A program made the position numbers and the translations under genes. 24,206 bases of DNA, from positions 1-24,206 of the IMG/VR virus record IMGVR_UViG_3300007539_000219; one strand, written 5' to 3'. Under the pieces are notes generated by a model. It was not told the DNA's origin. It searched no databases and saw only the letters and a program-made list of their open reading frames with translations. Below are positions 13,938 to 21,361 of the stretch, piece after piece. Position 1 is the stretch's first letter. Each line of letters opens with the position of its first letter. The DNA comes from a virus.

Positions 13938-15065
13938 ATGCTTTTGAATATATTAATAAGAAACAAAAAGTTTGGAGCTGCTCTGATCAGTACAGCTTCT
14001 ATGCGTGAAACTTTTGAAGGTGAGGATTTTATAACCAATATGTTTGAAGATGATGATGTTGTAGATCGATCTTCGCTTGCAGCTGAGCCTATTCTTAAGA
14101 ATATTAATGATCTTCTTGAAGCTCATTATGATATGACAGGATCTCTTGATAACATTGATATCAAGATGAGTAGTAGTTATATGAATCGTGATGATCTTAC
14201 AGATCTTGAATTGTATTATGATGTTTATGTAAAACATGGTGATATAGAGATCAAAAATGCTCGTAACGAATGTACTCTGCTAAAAGGTGTTTACACAAAA
14301 TCTTCATTTGTGTCTACTGTTAAAAGAACCAAGATGAGGAAGATCCATATGTTCAGAGATACTTACAATGAGATAGAGCTACATAGCAGATATATGCATT
14401 CTCATGTACCACATTTACAGGTAACCAGAATTGGTGATCAGGTGTTTAAAGACATGTGTCTTGGTACTGCCAGTATAGTAAGATTCAGAAGAGGTAAGAA
14501 ATATCAAGATATGTTCATGTATCTTGCTTATCTTGATAGTTTTATCAAATGGGAAAGTCTTGATGGTGGACCATATCATAAGATATGTGAGGCATATAAT
14601 GTTGCATCAGACTCAAAATTAGATCTTGATAATGTAGATGTAACTGATGTTATTTATAATAATGCAGATAATGTAACTGCTTATATAGATAGTGAAGGTA
14701 ATCTTTCAGCATCTTCTGATATTCTTAATCACATTGACGATGATAGATTGAAATGTGTAAACTATAGAGGTTATACTATGAAAGAGGACGGTTGGCATGT
14801 AGATTATTTATTAGATTCTGATGCTCCTACAATCTATAATTCCGTTTATGTTTTTAGAGGCAAACCTTTAAAGATCAGAATTATTCCATATGATAATTCT
14901 CTAATGAAAAAGTATGCAAAGTCATGCTATAGCCAAGTACCTAAAAAACTTGGTGACAAATTGGTTAAAAAGATAAATCAAATATTAAAATTATACTATG
15001 AACCAAAACAACAAGAAGTACCCAACCTACAATCACAAGGGGAAGGGCAAGCTTATAGTAACTAA
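13938..15065 (+). CDS. Candidate E2-like ubiquitin-conjugating protein
   Basis: Proposed carrier of the Ubl thioester. The key region is about 151-180: RYMHSHVPHL, then FKDMCLGTASI, giving His154/His156 followed 18-20 residues later by Cys174 in CLG. Prokaryotic E2/UBC-fold families (including PRTRC protein B, Prok-E2_D) carry a similar His-rich turn and catalytic Cys, as do eukaryotic E2s (HPN...G-x-CL). The surrounding 375 residues, far longer than a bare UBC fold, are not recognised. The gene stands between the Ubl and JAB genes, exactly where an E2 is found in Bil and PRTRC cassettes, and overlaps the JAB gene by 68 bases. The assignment rests on this motif plus context. Confidence 0.5.
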   Translation: MLLNILIRNKKFGAALISTASMRETFEGEDFITNMFEDDDVVDRSSLAAEPILKNINDLLEAHYDMTGSLDNIDIKMSSSYMNRDDLTDLELYYDVYVKHGDIEIKNARNECTLLKGVYTKSSFVSTVKRTKMRKIHMFRDTYNEIELHSRYMHSHVPHLQVTRIGDQVFKDMCLGTASIVRFRRGKKYQDMFMYLAYLDSFIKWESLDGGPYHKICEAYNVASDSKLDLDNVDVTDVIYNNADNVTAYIDSEGNLSASSDILNHIDDDRLKCVNYRGYTMKEDGWHVDYLLDSDAPTIYNSVYVFRGKPLKIRIIPYDNSLMKKYAKSCYSQVPKKLGDKLVKKINQILKLYYEPKQQEVPNLQSQGEGQAYSN

Positions 15066-16065
15066 AGAAGTTAAGAAAAAGATCGACCAACTTCATAGTG
15101 AAATAGGCAATACAGAATGGTGTGGATTTATCTTTTATGAGAAGATAGCTGGTACTATCAGTGATCCAGATACTTATGTAGCTAAGACAACTGATGTTTA
15201 TCTAATGGGTATCGGTACTCACAGCTATACTGAAAGTGAAAATCATTCTGATGATATCCTCAATATGGTAGACCGTGTGCCAGCTTATATGGAGAACCGT
15301 TACGGTCTTATCCATACGCATCATACAATGGATACGTTCTTTTCAGGTACAGATATTCAAGAATTGCATGACAATGCAGCTAACTATTCTTACTATCTGT
15401 CTCTTATTGTCAACATCAAAGAGAAATATTCAGCAAAGATCGCCAAGCTTGTAGAAGTAAAGGGCGCATCATTTGATCTTGACGAAGAAGATGAGGAGAC
15501 AGTATCTATGGAGCTTCCTGTAGAGCATATCCTTATGCAGTTTGACCTGGATGTAATTATTGAAGAAGATGCTGAATGTAATGATAAGATCATTACAGAA
15601 AGGATAGCTGAGATAAATAAACGAAAGGAAGAAGAAAAGGCGAAGTTTATTAAGTCTAAGATGAAAGTCACATCACATTCTGATGTAGAAGACAATAAGT
15701 GGTTCAATGCATATCGTCAGCAGTCTTTATGGGACCCTGCAATGTATGATGTAACACAGAATGATGCTGAAGACTTCTTATGTAGTCTTTACATTGATCC
15801 GTTTGTGGTAAACACACAGTTTGGTACATTTCCTACTTTGGAGGCATGTGTTAAACAAGAAGAAATACCTCCACTTACAAGTGAAATAATAGCTGATGAA
15901 GCAATTGATTTCTTTGGTGCTGATAAAGCAAGGACAGGACTTCTTAAAACTGCAGAGGTAACTCGTAAGCATATGACATTCATTGGTGACAATATGAGTC
16001 AGATGTATGATCTTATTACTGAAGCAGCAGAATCTTTTAACCAAAATAACGAGTATTCACTATGA
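14998..16065 (+). CDS. JAB/JAMM metalloprotease (deubiquitinase-like)
   Basis: Zinc metalloprotease expected to remove or process the ubiquitin-like modifier. The JAMM motif is complete: Glu40 in NTEWCGFIFY, then His106-Thr-His108, seven residues, Ser116-x2-Asp119 (LIHTHHTMDTFFSGTDIQEL). After the ~170-residue protease domain comes a charged segment (RIAEINKRKEEEKAKF) and a helical C-terminal region of about 130 residues of unknown role that may bind the E2 or E1. There is no ATG between 14998 and the conserved part, so the overlap with the E2-like gene is real. The E1 gene follows in an ATGA overlap. Identification is firm; the substrate is inferred from the neighbours. Confidence 0.87.
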   Translation: MNQNNKKYPTYNHKGKGKLIVTKEVKKKIDQLHSEIGNTEWCGFIFYEKIAGTISDPDTYVAKTTDVYLMGIGTHSYTESENHSDDILNMVDRVPAYMENRYGLIHTHHTMDTFFSGTDIQELHDNAANYSYYLSLIVNIKEKYSAKIAKLVEVKGASFDLDEEDEETVSMELPVEHILMQFDLDVIIEEDAECNDKIITERIAEINKRKEEEKAKFIKSKMKVTSHSDVEDNKWFNAYRQQSLWDPAMYDVTQNDAEDFLCSLYIDPFVVNTQFGTFPTLEACVKQEEIPPLTSEIIADEAIDFFGADKARTGLLKTAEVTRKHMTFIGDNMSQMYDLITEAAESFNQNNEYSL

Positions 16066-16748
16066 TCGAGACCATTAAGGAATCTCATACGAGGTTCAGT
16101 AGTGTCCCTTGGTACGGTAATACAAGAGAACTGACTATCGGTGGTTTAGGTACTATCGGTAGTTGGTTATCTCTTCTTATTGCCAGAACAGGTGACCACG
16201 AAATACTTCTATATGACAATGATACTATTGAGAAGGTAAACTATTCAGGTCAATTCTTTTCTAAAAATCAGCTTGAGAAAACCAAAGTAGGTTCAGCAGC
16301 TGAGAATATTTTGAATTTTACTGAGATCAATGACTTTAATGTTCACACTTTCAATTCTAAGTTTGATGAAAACACTTATGTTTCTAATGTAACGTTCTCC
16401 TGTTTCGATAATATGGAAGCCAGGAAAGCAATGTTTGATGCATGGTGTAAGAATGAAGAAAGAGAGTTGTTCATTGACGGTAGAATGAGTATCGAAAGTT
16501 ATGAAGTGTTCACTGTAAAACGTGGACAGGAGGAGCGTTATCGAAAGACGCTCTTTGATGACTCTGAGGTAGGAGAACAGATATGTTCTTTGAAGAATAC
16601 ATCTCATACAGGTGCATTGATCGCAGCAAGAATGGTGACAGCGTTCACTAATTATCTTGCTAATGAATCAATGGAGCTTGCTATAAGAGATACATCTTTC
16701 TATTTCAGAGAAGATATGGAAATGCAACTCATAAATATGAAAAAGTAA
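16062..16748 (+). CDS. E1-like/ThiF-family adenylating enzyme
   Basis: Proposed activator of the Ubl C-terminus by adenylation. A Rossmann ATP-binding loop GGLGTIG (27-33), the Asp pair YDND (52/54), Lys75 in KTKVG and FDNMEAR (Asp116, Arg121) match ThiF/MoeB/E1 enzymes. The usual NxxRQ reads NYSGQ (60-64), losing the Arg. Cys175 in ICSLKNTSH, just before the helix ALIAARMVTAF, is the likely thioester Cys. At 228 aa it is a minimal E1 without a UFD domain. It overlaps the JAB gene in ATGA and the next gene by one base, so the E2-JAB-E1 run is one translationally coupled unit. Confidence 0.83.
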   Translation: MIETIKESHTRFSSVPWYGNTRELTIGGLGTIGSWLSLLIARTGDHEILLYDNDTIEKVNYSGQFFSKNQLEKTKVGSAAENILNFTEINDFNVHTFNSKFDENTYVSNVTFSCFDNMEARKAMFDAWCKNEERELFIDGRMSIESYEVFTVKRGQEERYRKTLFDDSEVGEQICSLKNTSHTGALIAARMVTAFTNYLANESMELAIRDTSFYFREDMEMQLINMKK

Positions 16749-17203
16749 TGGTTGTTGAAATAGCTAAAAAAGATATAAAATCTTACTTCGAGTCACTATC
16801 TGACCGAGAGTATTCTATGCAAAGAATACCTTATGTTGAAAATGAAACTCTTGTTCCTTTACTCTATGCTATAACGGGATCAAATCTTACATGTGATCAT
16901 TATAGAAACGGTCTTAGAGATATTGCTAATTCTCGACTCAGTAGATTTTTTATTTGCTGTATTGATTATAAAAGAGTAAAAGAAATAAGACAGAAAGCGA
17001 TAGAGCTTTTGTTGAAAGATGATAATGCATCTATTATAATTGATGATGTTGTTGAAATAGAAGTAGAAGACAATACTACATATCATAATCTTACATTTCC
17101 TGAAAAGAAAGAGATGATGAATGATGTGAAAATTGCTCTGCCATCAATGATAAGAAATGCTATTGATTTTGAGAAAAAAATGAATGTAAATATTGTTCAA
17201 TAA
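16748..17203 (+). CDS. Unknown protein coupled to the E1 gene, 151 aa
   Basis: It shares one base with the E1 stop (TAATGG) and one with the exonuclease start. The sequence is helical, with a Tyr- and Cys-containing middle (NLTCDHYRNGLRDI, then SRLSRFFICCIDYKRVKEI), an Ile/Val/Asp/Glu-rich beta-like stretch (ASIIIDDVVEIEVEDNT) and a C-terminal helix. No membrane segment or catalytic motif. It could be a fifth component or a target of the Ubl cassette, or an accessory to the nuclease behind it. Confidence 0.65.
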   Translation: MVVEIAKKDIKSYFESLSDREYSMQRIPYVENETLVPLLYAITGSNLTCDHYRNGLRDIANSRLSRFFICCIDYKRVKEIRQKAIELLLKDDNASIIIDDVVEIEVEDNTTYHNLTFPEKKEMMNDVKIALPSMIRNAIDFEKKMNVNIVQ

Positions 17204-18282
17204 TGGAAAGAGATAATTATTTTGAAAGAAAGGCAGTGTCACGTTCACTGCTTTCTGAATTGGTTCGTCATCCATTACGAGCCAAAGCAATGCTTGATGG
17301 TGTTGCAGAAAAAGTAGAGAGTGAAGCTATGACATTCGGTAGTGCGTTTGACTCATTGATGTTCGACACAGCAACTGAGTTTACTTCTAAGTACAAGATT
17401 CGTCAGTATGAGAACCCTTGGACAGACAGACGTAAGAACACAGGTAAGTTTGCATATGCTCTTGAGCAGATAATGCAGGAAACACTTGCTAATGATGTAA
17501 CATCTGCTACGTTTGCTGCTACAGAAGATATTGAGACAATGTTTATGCAAGCATATACACAGTCAGGTATCAAAAGTCCCAAAGTATATGATCTGGTCGC
17601 TGAGTTTGTAGAACTCGGTGGTAGAGAGTGGGTAAAAGAATCCATGATGGCAAATGCATTTACCATGATATCTCAAGATGACTACAATAAGCTTGCAGCA
17701 ATGAAAGCCAATCTTATCAACGATGAGTATGTAGGACATCTATTTGTAATGGATGTGCCTGAAACTCATAGTGTTAGAAACGGTGATGTTGAAATCATTT
17801 ATCAGATGGATATTGATTTTCATATTGAAGGTGTAAAAGCCAAAGCTCTTCCTGATATTGTGAAGATAGATCATGCAGCCAAGGTTATAAATATATATGA
17901 CCTTAAGACCACATCTTCCTATGACCAGAATGTAATGGAGAGTATTGTAAAGTTCGGTTATGATCTTCAGGCAGCATGGTATACCGTAGCTCTTAATGCG
18001 CTTACGATGCAAGGTGAAAAGTATGAAGGTTATACAGTAGCAAAAGAGTTTGGTTTTATATTCATTGATACTAACATGATGAATGCTCCTATACATGTTA
18101 TGATACCAGAGAATGATCTTTTGTGTGCTATAAACGGTGGTAACCGTTATGGTAGACCACGTAAAGGTGTGTTTCAGTTACTTAATGAATATATGTGGCA
18201 TGTTGAAACTGATAAATGGGATTACCCTAGAGATTATTATGAGAATGACGGTTACATAAAGACTGATATATATGATAGCTGA
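17203..18282 (+). CDS. RecB/Cas4-type PD-(D/E)XK exonuclease
   Basis: Probable 5'-3' DNA exonuclease of phage recombination. MTFGSAFDSLMF (43-54) is the N-terminal conserved segment of the family, and the nuclease core has LPDIV (Asp218), fourteen residues, then YDLKTT (Asp233-x-Lys235). LQAAWY (255-260) supplies the QxxxY motif of RecB-family nucleases. At 359 aa it is in the size range of RecE/PDDEXK-12 phage exonucleases. With Sak4 and SSB earlier in the window it completes a recombination set. It lacks a helicase domain. Confidence 0.78.
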   Translation: MERDNYFERKAVSRSLLSELVRHPLRAKAMLDGVAEKVESEAMTFGSAFDSLMFDTATEFTSKYKIRQYENPWTDRRKNTGKFAYALEQIMQETLANDVTSATFAATEDIETMFMQAYTQSGIKSPKVYDLVAEFVELGGREWVKESMMANAFTMISQDDYNKLAAMKANLINDEYVGHLFVMDVPETHSVRNGDVEIIYQMDIDFHIEGVKAKALPDIVKIDHAAKVINIYDLKTTSSYDQNVMESIVKFGYDLQAAWYTVALNALTMQGEKYEGYTVAKEFGFIFIDTNMMNAPIHVMIPENDLLCAINGGNRYGRPRKGVFQLLNEYMWHVETDKWDYPRDYYENDGYIKTDIYDS

Positions 18283-19060
18283 ACCACTGATAGATGTAGT
18301 AACATTTACAGGCTTTCACGTTCAATTCAGTGTGAAAGATGTGGATGTTACAGACATTCTTTCTCAAGATGGAACAGGGATTCTTGAGATACGAAAAGGA
18401 GATAAGCGACTTTTCTATCGCGGTGATATGATATATGTAAGAGAGTCAGGTTGGTATCAACTGAATCGTATTGATCTTATGCGTCAAGATAAAGGCTTGC
18501 GTAAATACAGAGGTCTTATGATGGAACGTAGTGATACTTCATTGCTTGTTCTTCCAGTATTCGGAGGGACAAGACATGATGTATCTTTTACTGACCACTT
18601 ACTTAATGCATATCTGCATCGTGAAGACCATGAAGATGGTTCTATATGGATACTTATGAAGCGTCCTTACAATCCTAATTCTCAATATGAGAATGCGATA
18701 CATTTCTTTGAATCCAACGATTACTTTATAAAGAAGGAAACGCTTGGCGATCAGTTTGAAATGATCACAATGGATATTCCTGAACACTTTGAGACAGAAC
18801 TTATACTGATAAAGCAGGGTAAGTTCTCAGAGCTGGGAAACTTCCATAAGCAAAGGATATATGAGTTTCATAATATCAGAGATAAATATAATAAGATACG
18901 TCTCGAACTTGAGAAGAGTGAGGTACTGAGAGAAAAGATGGAGAATGAATATGACATTCAGATTCCAAAAGGTAGCGAGCTTAGATCAAGAATCAATGAT
19001 GACAGAGAGACATTCTATAACAAACTTATAATCAATGAGCACTCAACGAGTATTGAGTAA
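18272..19060 (+). CDS. Hypothetical protein with C-terminal coiled coil, 262 aa
   Basis: The N-terminal two thirds look alpha-beta, with segments such as VTFTGFHVQFSVKDVDVTDI and DMIYVRESGWYQLNRIDLM. The C-terminal quarter (KQRIYEFHNIRDKYNKIR, LELEKSEVLREKMENEY) is charged and coiled-coil-like. No family is recognised. It overlaps the exonuclease gene by 11 bases and the uracil-DNA glycosylase gene by 26 bases, suggesting a DNA-processing role through context alone. Confidence 0.65.
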   Translation: MIAEPLIDVVTFTGFHVQFSVKDVDVTDILSQDGTGILEIRKGDKRLFYRGDMIYVRESGWYQLNRIDLMRQDKGLRKYRGLMMERSDTSLLVLPVFGGTRHDVSFTDHLLNAYLHREDHEDGSIWILMKRPYNPNSQYENAIHFFESNDYFIKKETLGDQFEMITMDIPEHFETELILIKQGKFSELGNFHKQRIYEFHNIRDKYNKIRLELEKSEVLREKMENEYDIQIPKGSELRSRINDDRETFYNKLIINEHSTSIE

Positions 19061-19739
19061 TTTATTTGGTGAAGGTTGGTTCAATGCGATGGGAACATAT
19101 CTGATGTCACAGGATTTTGCAAACCTCGGTCACTGGTTGATCGAGGAACGCAAGACTAATACGGTTTATCCTGTGCAACAGAATGTTTTCAAAGCATTCA
19201 AGCTTACACCATACGAAGATGTCAAAGTTGTATTCTTAGGTCTTGATCCTTATATACGTAAGAATCAGGCTATAGGTCTTTCATTCGGTGTTTATACAGA
19301 GATGGGTGTCAAAGTACCACCATCTCTTAAAACTATCATTAAAGAGCTTGAGAGCGACCTTGATGTATTGTGTCTTGAGTTTGATCATTCTTTAGAAGGG
19401 TGGGCAAAGCAAGGTGTATTGATGCTTAATACAGCATTGACAGTTGTAGAAGGTCAGACCAATTCTCATTTAAAAGCATGGAATCCTTTTACCATGCAAG
19501 TAATAGATGCTATCAATCGTAAGAACGATAATGTAGTATACATTCTTCTTGGTAAAACTGCACAGGGGTATGAGAAGTATCTTGATGCTGATGCAACTAT
19601 AGTTATAAAAGCACCACATCCTGCAGCGGAAGCATATGCTGGAGGTAAGGCTGGCTTTTATGGAAGCAAGATATTCAGTAAGTGTAATAGCATACTGTAT
19701 ATGCTTGAGAAAGAAGAGATAAACTGGAATATACAATAA
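19035..19739 (+). CDS. Family 1 uracil-DNA glycosylase variant
   Basis: Base-excision enzyme of the UNG family, which removes uracil from DNA. The family order is visible: GLDPYIRKNQAIGLSF (69-84) for GQDPYHgpgqAhGLsF, LEGWAKQGVLMLNTALTV (120-137) with the base-binding Asn132, and APHPAAEAY (193-201) for HPSPLS with catalytic His195. Water-activating Asp71 is kept, but Gln63 and His67 of E. coli numbering are Leu and Ile, and SPLS is replaced. The overall length is normal. These changes may alter specificity or reduce activity. It could also protect or recognise modified bases. Family assignment is secure; uracil cleavage is not. Confidence 0.85.
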   Translation: MSTQRVLSNLFGEGWFNAMGTYLMSQDFANLGHWLIEERKTNTVYPVQQNVFKAFKLTPYEDVKVVFLGLDPYIRKNQAIGLSFGVYTEMGVKVPPSLKTIIKELESDLDVLCLEFDHSLEGWAKQGVLMLNTALTVVEGQTNSHLKAWNPFTMQVIDAINRKNDNVVYILLGKTAQGYEKYLDADATIVIKAPHPAAEAYAGGKAGFYGSKIFSKCNSILYMLEKEEINWNIQ

Positions 19740-19742
19740 ATT

Positions 19743-19979
19743 ATGTATTTAGATTACAAGTGTACAGTTTGGAGAAGGATACATTTTTCTGAAAAACAGA
19801 ATGATGTAGACAAAATTCTTGAAGATATCAAGGGAGGGTATCATCCTGATATTGTAGATGCAGAGTATGAAACTCTATATGATACTTCAGAAGATATGAC
19901 AGTAGAAGAGAATGGAGGTTTTTCAACTATTGAATTATTTGATTTTGAAGGTGAATTAATATTTAAAAATGGAGAGTAA
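19743..19979 (+). CDS. Hypothetical acidic protein, 78 aa
   Basis: Starts three bases after the glycosylase stop and shares one base with the next start. The product is acidic, with an N-terminal beta-like segment (YLDYKCTVWRRIHF), a helix (QNDVDKILEDIKGG) and an acidic middle (YETLYDTSEDMTVEEN). Such small acidic proteins are common in phages and may contact DNA-binding proteins, but no known anti-host protein is recognised. Confidence 0.6.
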   Translation: MYLDYKCTVWRRIHFSEKQNDVDKILEDIKGGYHPDIVDAEYETLYDTSEDMTVEENGGFSTIELFDFEGELIFKNGE

Positions 19980-20347
19980 TGGGACGTTATTATAGCGGAG
20001 ACATAGAAGGTAAGTTCTGGTTTGGTTTACAAAGCAGTACTGCACCTGAAAGATTCTGTGCTCAAGAGCAAAACTGGCAAGTAATTAACTATTACATTGA
20101 TCGTGATGATCTTCCTAAGATCAAAGAAGAAATAGAAAAAATAGAAAGTGATCCTGAAGTAAAAAAGATTATAGATCTATATAAAAATGATGAAAACTTT
20201 GGTTTTAGTGATGAGAATATAGAGAAGCATGCCATTACAAAAAAAGCAATGGAAGACTATGCTGATCTTTTATTAGGAAAACAGATCTATGATTATTTTG
20301 ATTTTGACCCTGAAAGATATGGGTGTGAGATAACCGCAGAATATTAA
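19979..20347 (+). CDS. Conserved hypothetical protein, 122 aa
   Basis: The N-terminus GRYYSGDIEGKFWFGLQSS is an opening I recall from small proteins of unknown function in phages and some large viruses, from memory and unsearched. The rest is acidic and helical (DLPKIKEEIEKIESDPEV) and ends DFDPERYGCEITAEY. The aromatic- and Gly-rich start may form a ligand-binding turn. It is coupled to the previous gene by a one-base overlap. Confidence 0.65.
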   Translation: MGRYYSGDIEGKFWFGLQSSTAPERFCAQEQNWQVINYYIDRDDLPKIKEEIEKIESDPEVKKIIDLYKNDENFGFSDENIEKHAITKKAMEDYADLLLGKQIYDYFDFDPERYGCEITAEY

Positions 20348-20351
20348 TAAT

Positions 20352-20508
20352 ATGAGCGAAAAAAAAGATAATAGAAGGACTCATGTTTATGCTTAAGGAT
20401 GAGAATATCAACGCAACAAAGTTGGTTAAAAGGATAGGTTTTAAGAACTATAAGAAGTTTGAAAAATCTATGGAGGAAGCATTTAAAATTGTAGAAAATG
20501 GAGAATAG
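20352..20508 (+). pseudogene. Small helical protein interrupted by a frameshift at an A8 run
   Basis: ATG 20352 reads MSEKK and then terminates after 14 codons. If one A of the A8 run (20359-20366) is dropped, it continues as MSEKKIIEGLMFMLKDENI and so on to TAG 20506-20508, a coherent 51-residue helical, Lys/Glu-rich protein. The alternative is a start at ATG 20383 or 20389, giving 41 or 39 residues without the first part. Causes could be a sequencing or assembly error in the homopolymer, a true mutation, or transcriptional or ribosomal slippage on A8. The stop overlaps the following gene. Confidence 0.5.
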
Positions 20509-20770
20509 TGTAAATTGCATAATTAATTATGTAAAGAATAATTCTTACATGGAATATGAAGGACATGAAGGTGATGAATTAATATTTGCTACTAGAGAAC
20601 ACGGTAACGTTGGAGATAAAACTCCAGGTCAGGAAGACATTCAACATGTCAGAGATCTGGCAAAAAAACTGAGAACCACGTGTGGTAACATAATAAGAGT
20701 TATAGAGCTTGAAGCTGTAGACGAATGGGTGCAGCTAAGAGTGAGATTAAATCCGATAGAAAAGGATTAA
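20498..20770 (+). CDS. Hypothetical protein, 90 aa
   Basis: Start lies within the end of the frameshifted small gene. The product has a helical opening (NCIINYVKNNSYMEYEGH), a polar middle (REHGNVGDKTPGQEDIQH) and a C-terminal alpha-beta stretch (NIIRVIELEAVDEWVQLRV). No family is recognised. A terminator-like hairpin begins 17 bases after the stop, so this is probably the last gene of its transcript. Confidence 0.6.
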   Translation: MENSVNCIINYVKNNSYMEYEGHEGDELIFATREHGNVGDKTPGQEDIQHVRDLAKKLRTTCGNIIRVIELEAVDEWVQLRVRLNPIEKD

Positions 20771-20786
20771 ACGTTTGGAAAAAGTT

Positions 20787-20816
20787 GAGAGAGGCAGTAT
20801 CTTTATTGCCTTTCTC
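20787..20816 (+). terminator. Intrinsic terminator
   Basis: GAGAGAGGCA (20787-20796) pairs with TGCCTTTCTC (20807-20816) over 10 positions with one G.T wobble and a 10-base loop, followed by TTTTTCTG. It lies between the 90-aa gene and the MazG-like gene and marks a unit boundary. It also argues that the MazG-like gene starts downstream of it. Confidence 0.7.
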
Positions 20817-20862
20817 TTTTTCTGAAGAGGATGCTGACATTTTAAATAAACAAACTATAAAA

Positions 20863-21360
20863 ATGGGGAAAATTCAACCTTTACATTCTTATATTACAGT
20901 CTGGTTAGAAAGACTGAATATCAAAAAACCTGTCGTTCCGAAGCTGATGACAGAGGAAGAAAGAAAGCTTCATATGATGCTCATTGATGAGGAGATGCAG
21001 GAACTACTGCTTGCTTTATCAAGAAACGATGATCTTACAGAATTATGTGATGCATACTTTGATGTGCTATGGGTGGTTACTCAGGCAGCAATGGTCAATG
21101 GTATCAACATCAATGATATTGTACGTGCTGGTTCAATGAGTAATCTATCAAAGTTCTGTTCTACATCTGACGAAGCATACGCTACTGTTGACGCATACGC
21201 TAAAGGTAAACATCCTGATAAACAAGGGGTGTCTATTGAAACGCATATAGAAGAGCAGGATGGTGTATTCATCGTTAAGAGAACTAAAGACAACAAGGTT
21301 ATGAAGTCAATAAACTTCAGTCAACCTAATTTTAACTTTATTGTAGGCAGAGCAAAATAA
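20863..21360 (+). CDS. MazG-like nucleotide pyrophosphohydrolase, 165 aa
   Basis: Predicted all-helical NTP pyrophosphohydrolase that cleans or converts nucleotides. The metal-binding pattern EE-x2-E (Glu43, Glu44, Glu47 in IDEEMQELLLA), then E-x2-D (Glu60, Asp63 in LTELCDAYFDVLW) is classic MazG. I start at ATG 20863 (MGKIQPLHSY), after an A-rich leader. The longer frame from 20725 runs through a terminator hairpin and the end of the previous gene, so it is rejected. A C-terminal region (DGVFIVKRTKDNK) adds a beta-like tail. It precedes the ribonucleotide reductase by one base, forming a nucleotide module. Confidence 0.8.
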   Translation: MGKIQPLHSYITVWLERLNIKKPVVPKLMTEEERKLHMMLIDEEMQELLLALSRNDDLTELCDAYFDVLWVVTQAAMVNGININDIVRAGSMSNLSKFCSTSDEAYATVDAYAKGKHPDKQGVSIETHIEEQDGVFIVKRTKDNKVMKSINFSQPNFNFIVGRAK

Positions 21361-21361
21361 C

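Noticed and set aside
20725-20862. N-terminal extension of the MazG-like protein
   Set aside because: It runs inside the previous gene and through a terminator hairpin; the ATG at 20863 has a better leader and starts at the family-like sequence.
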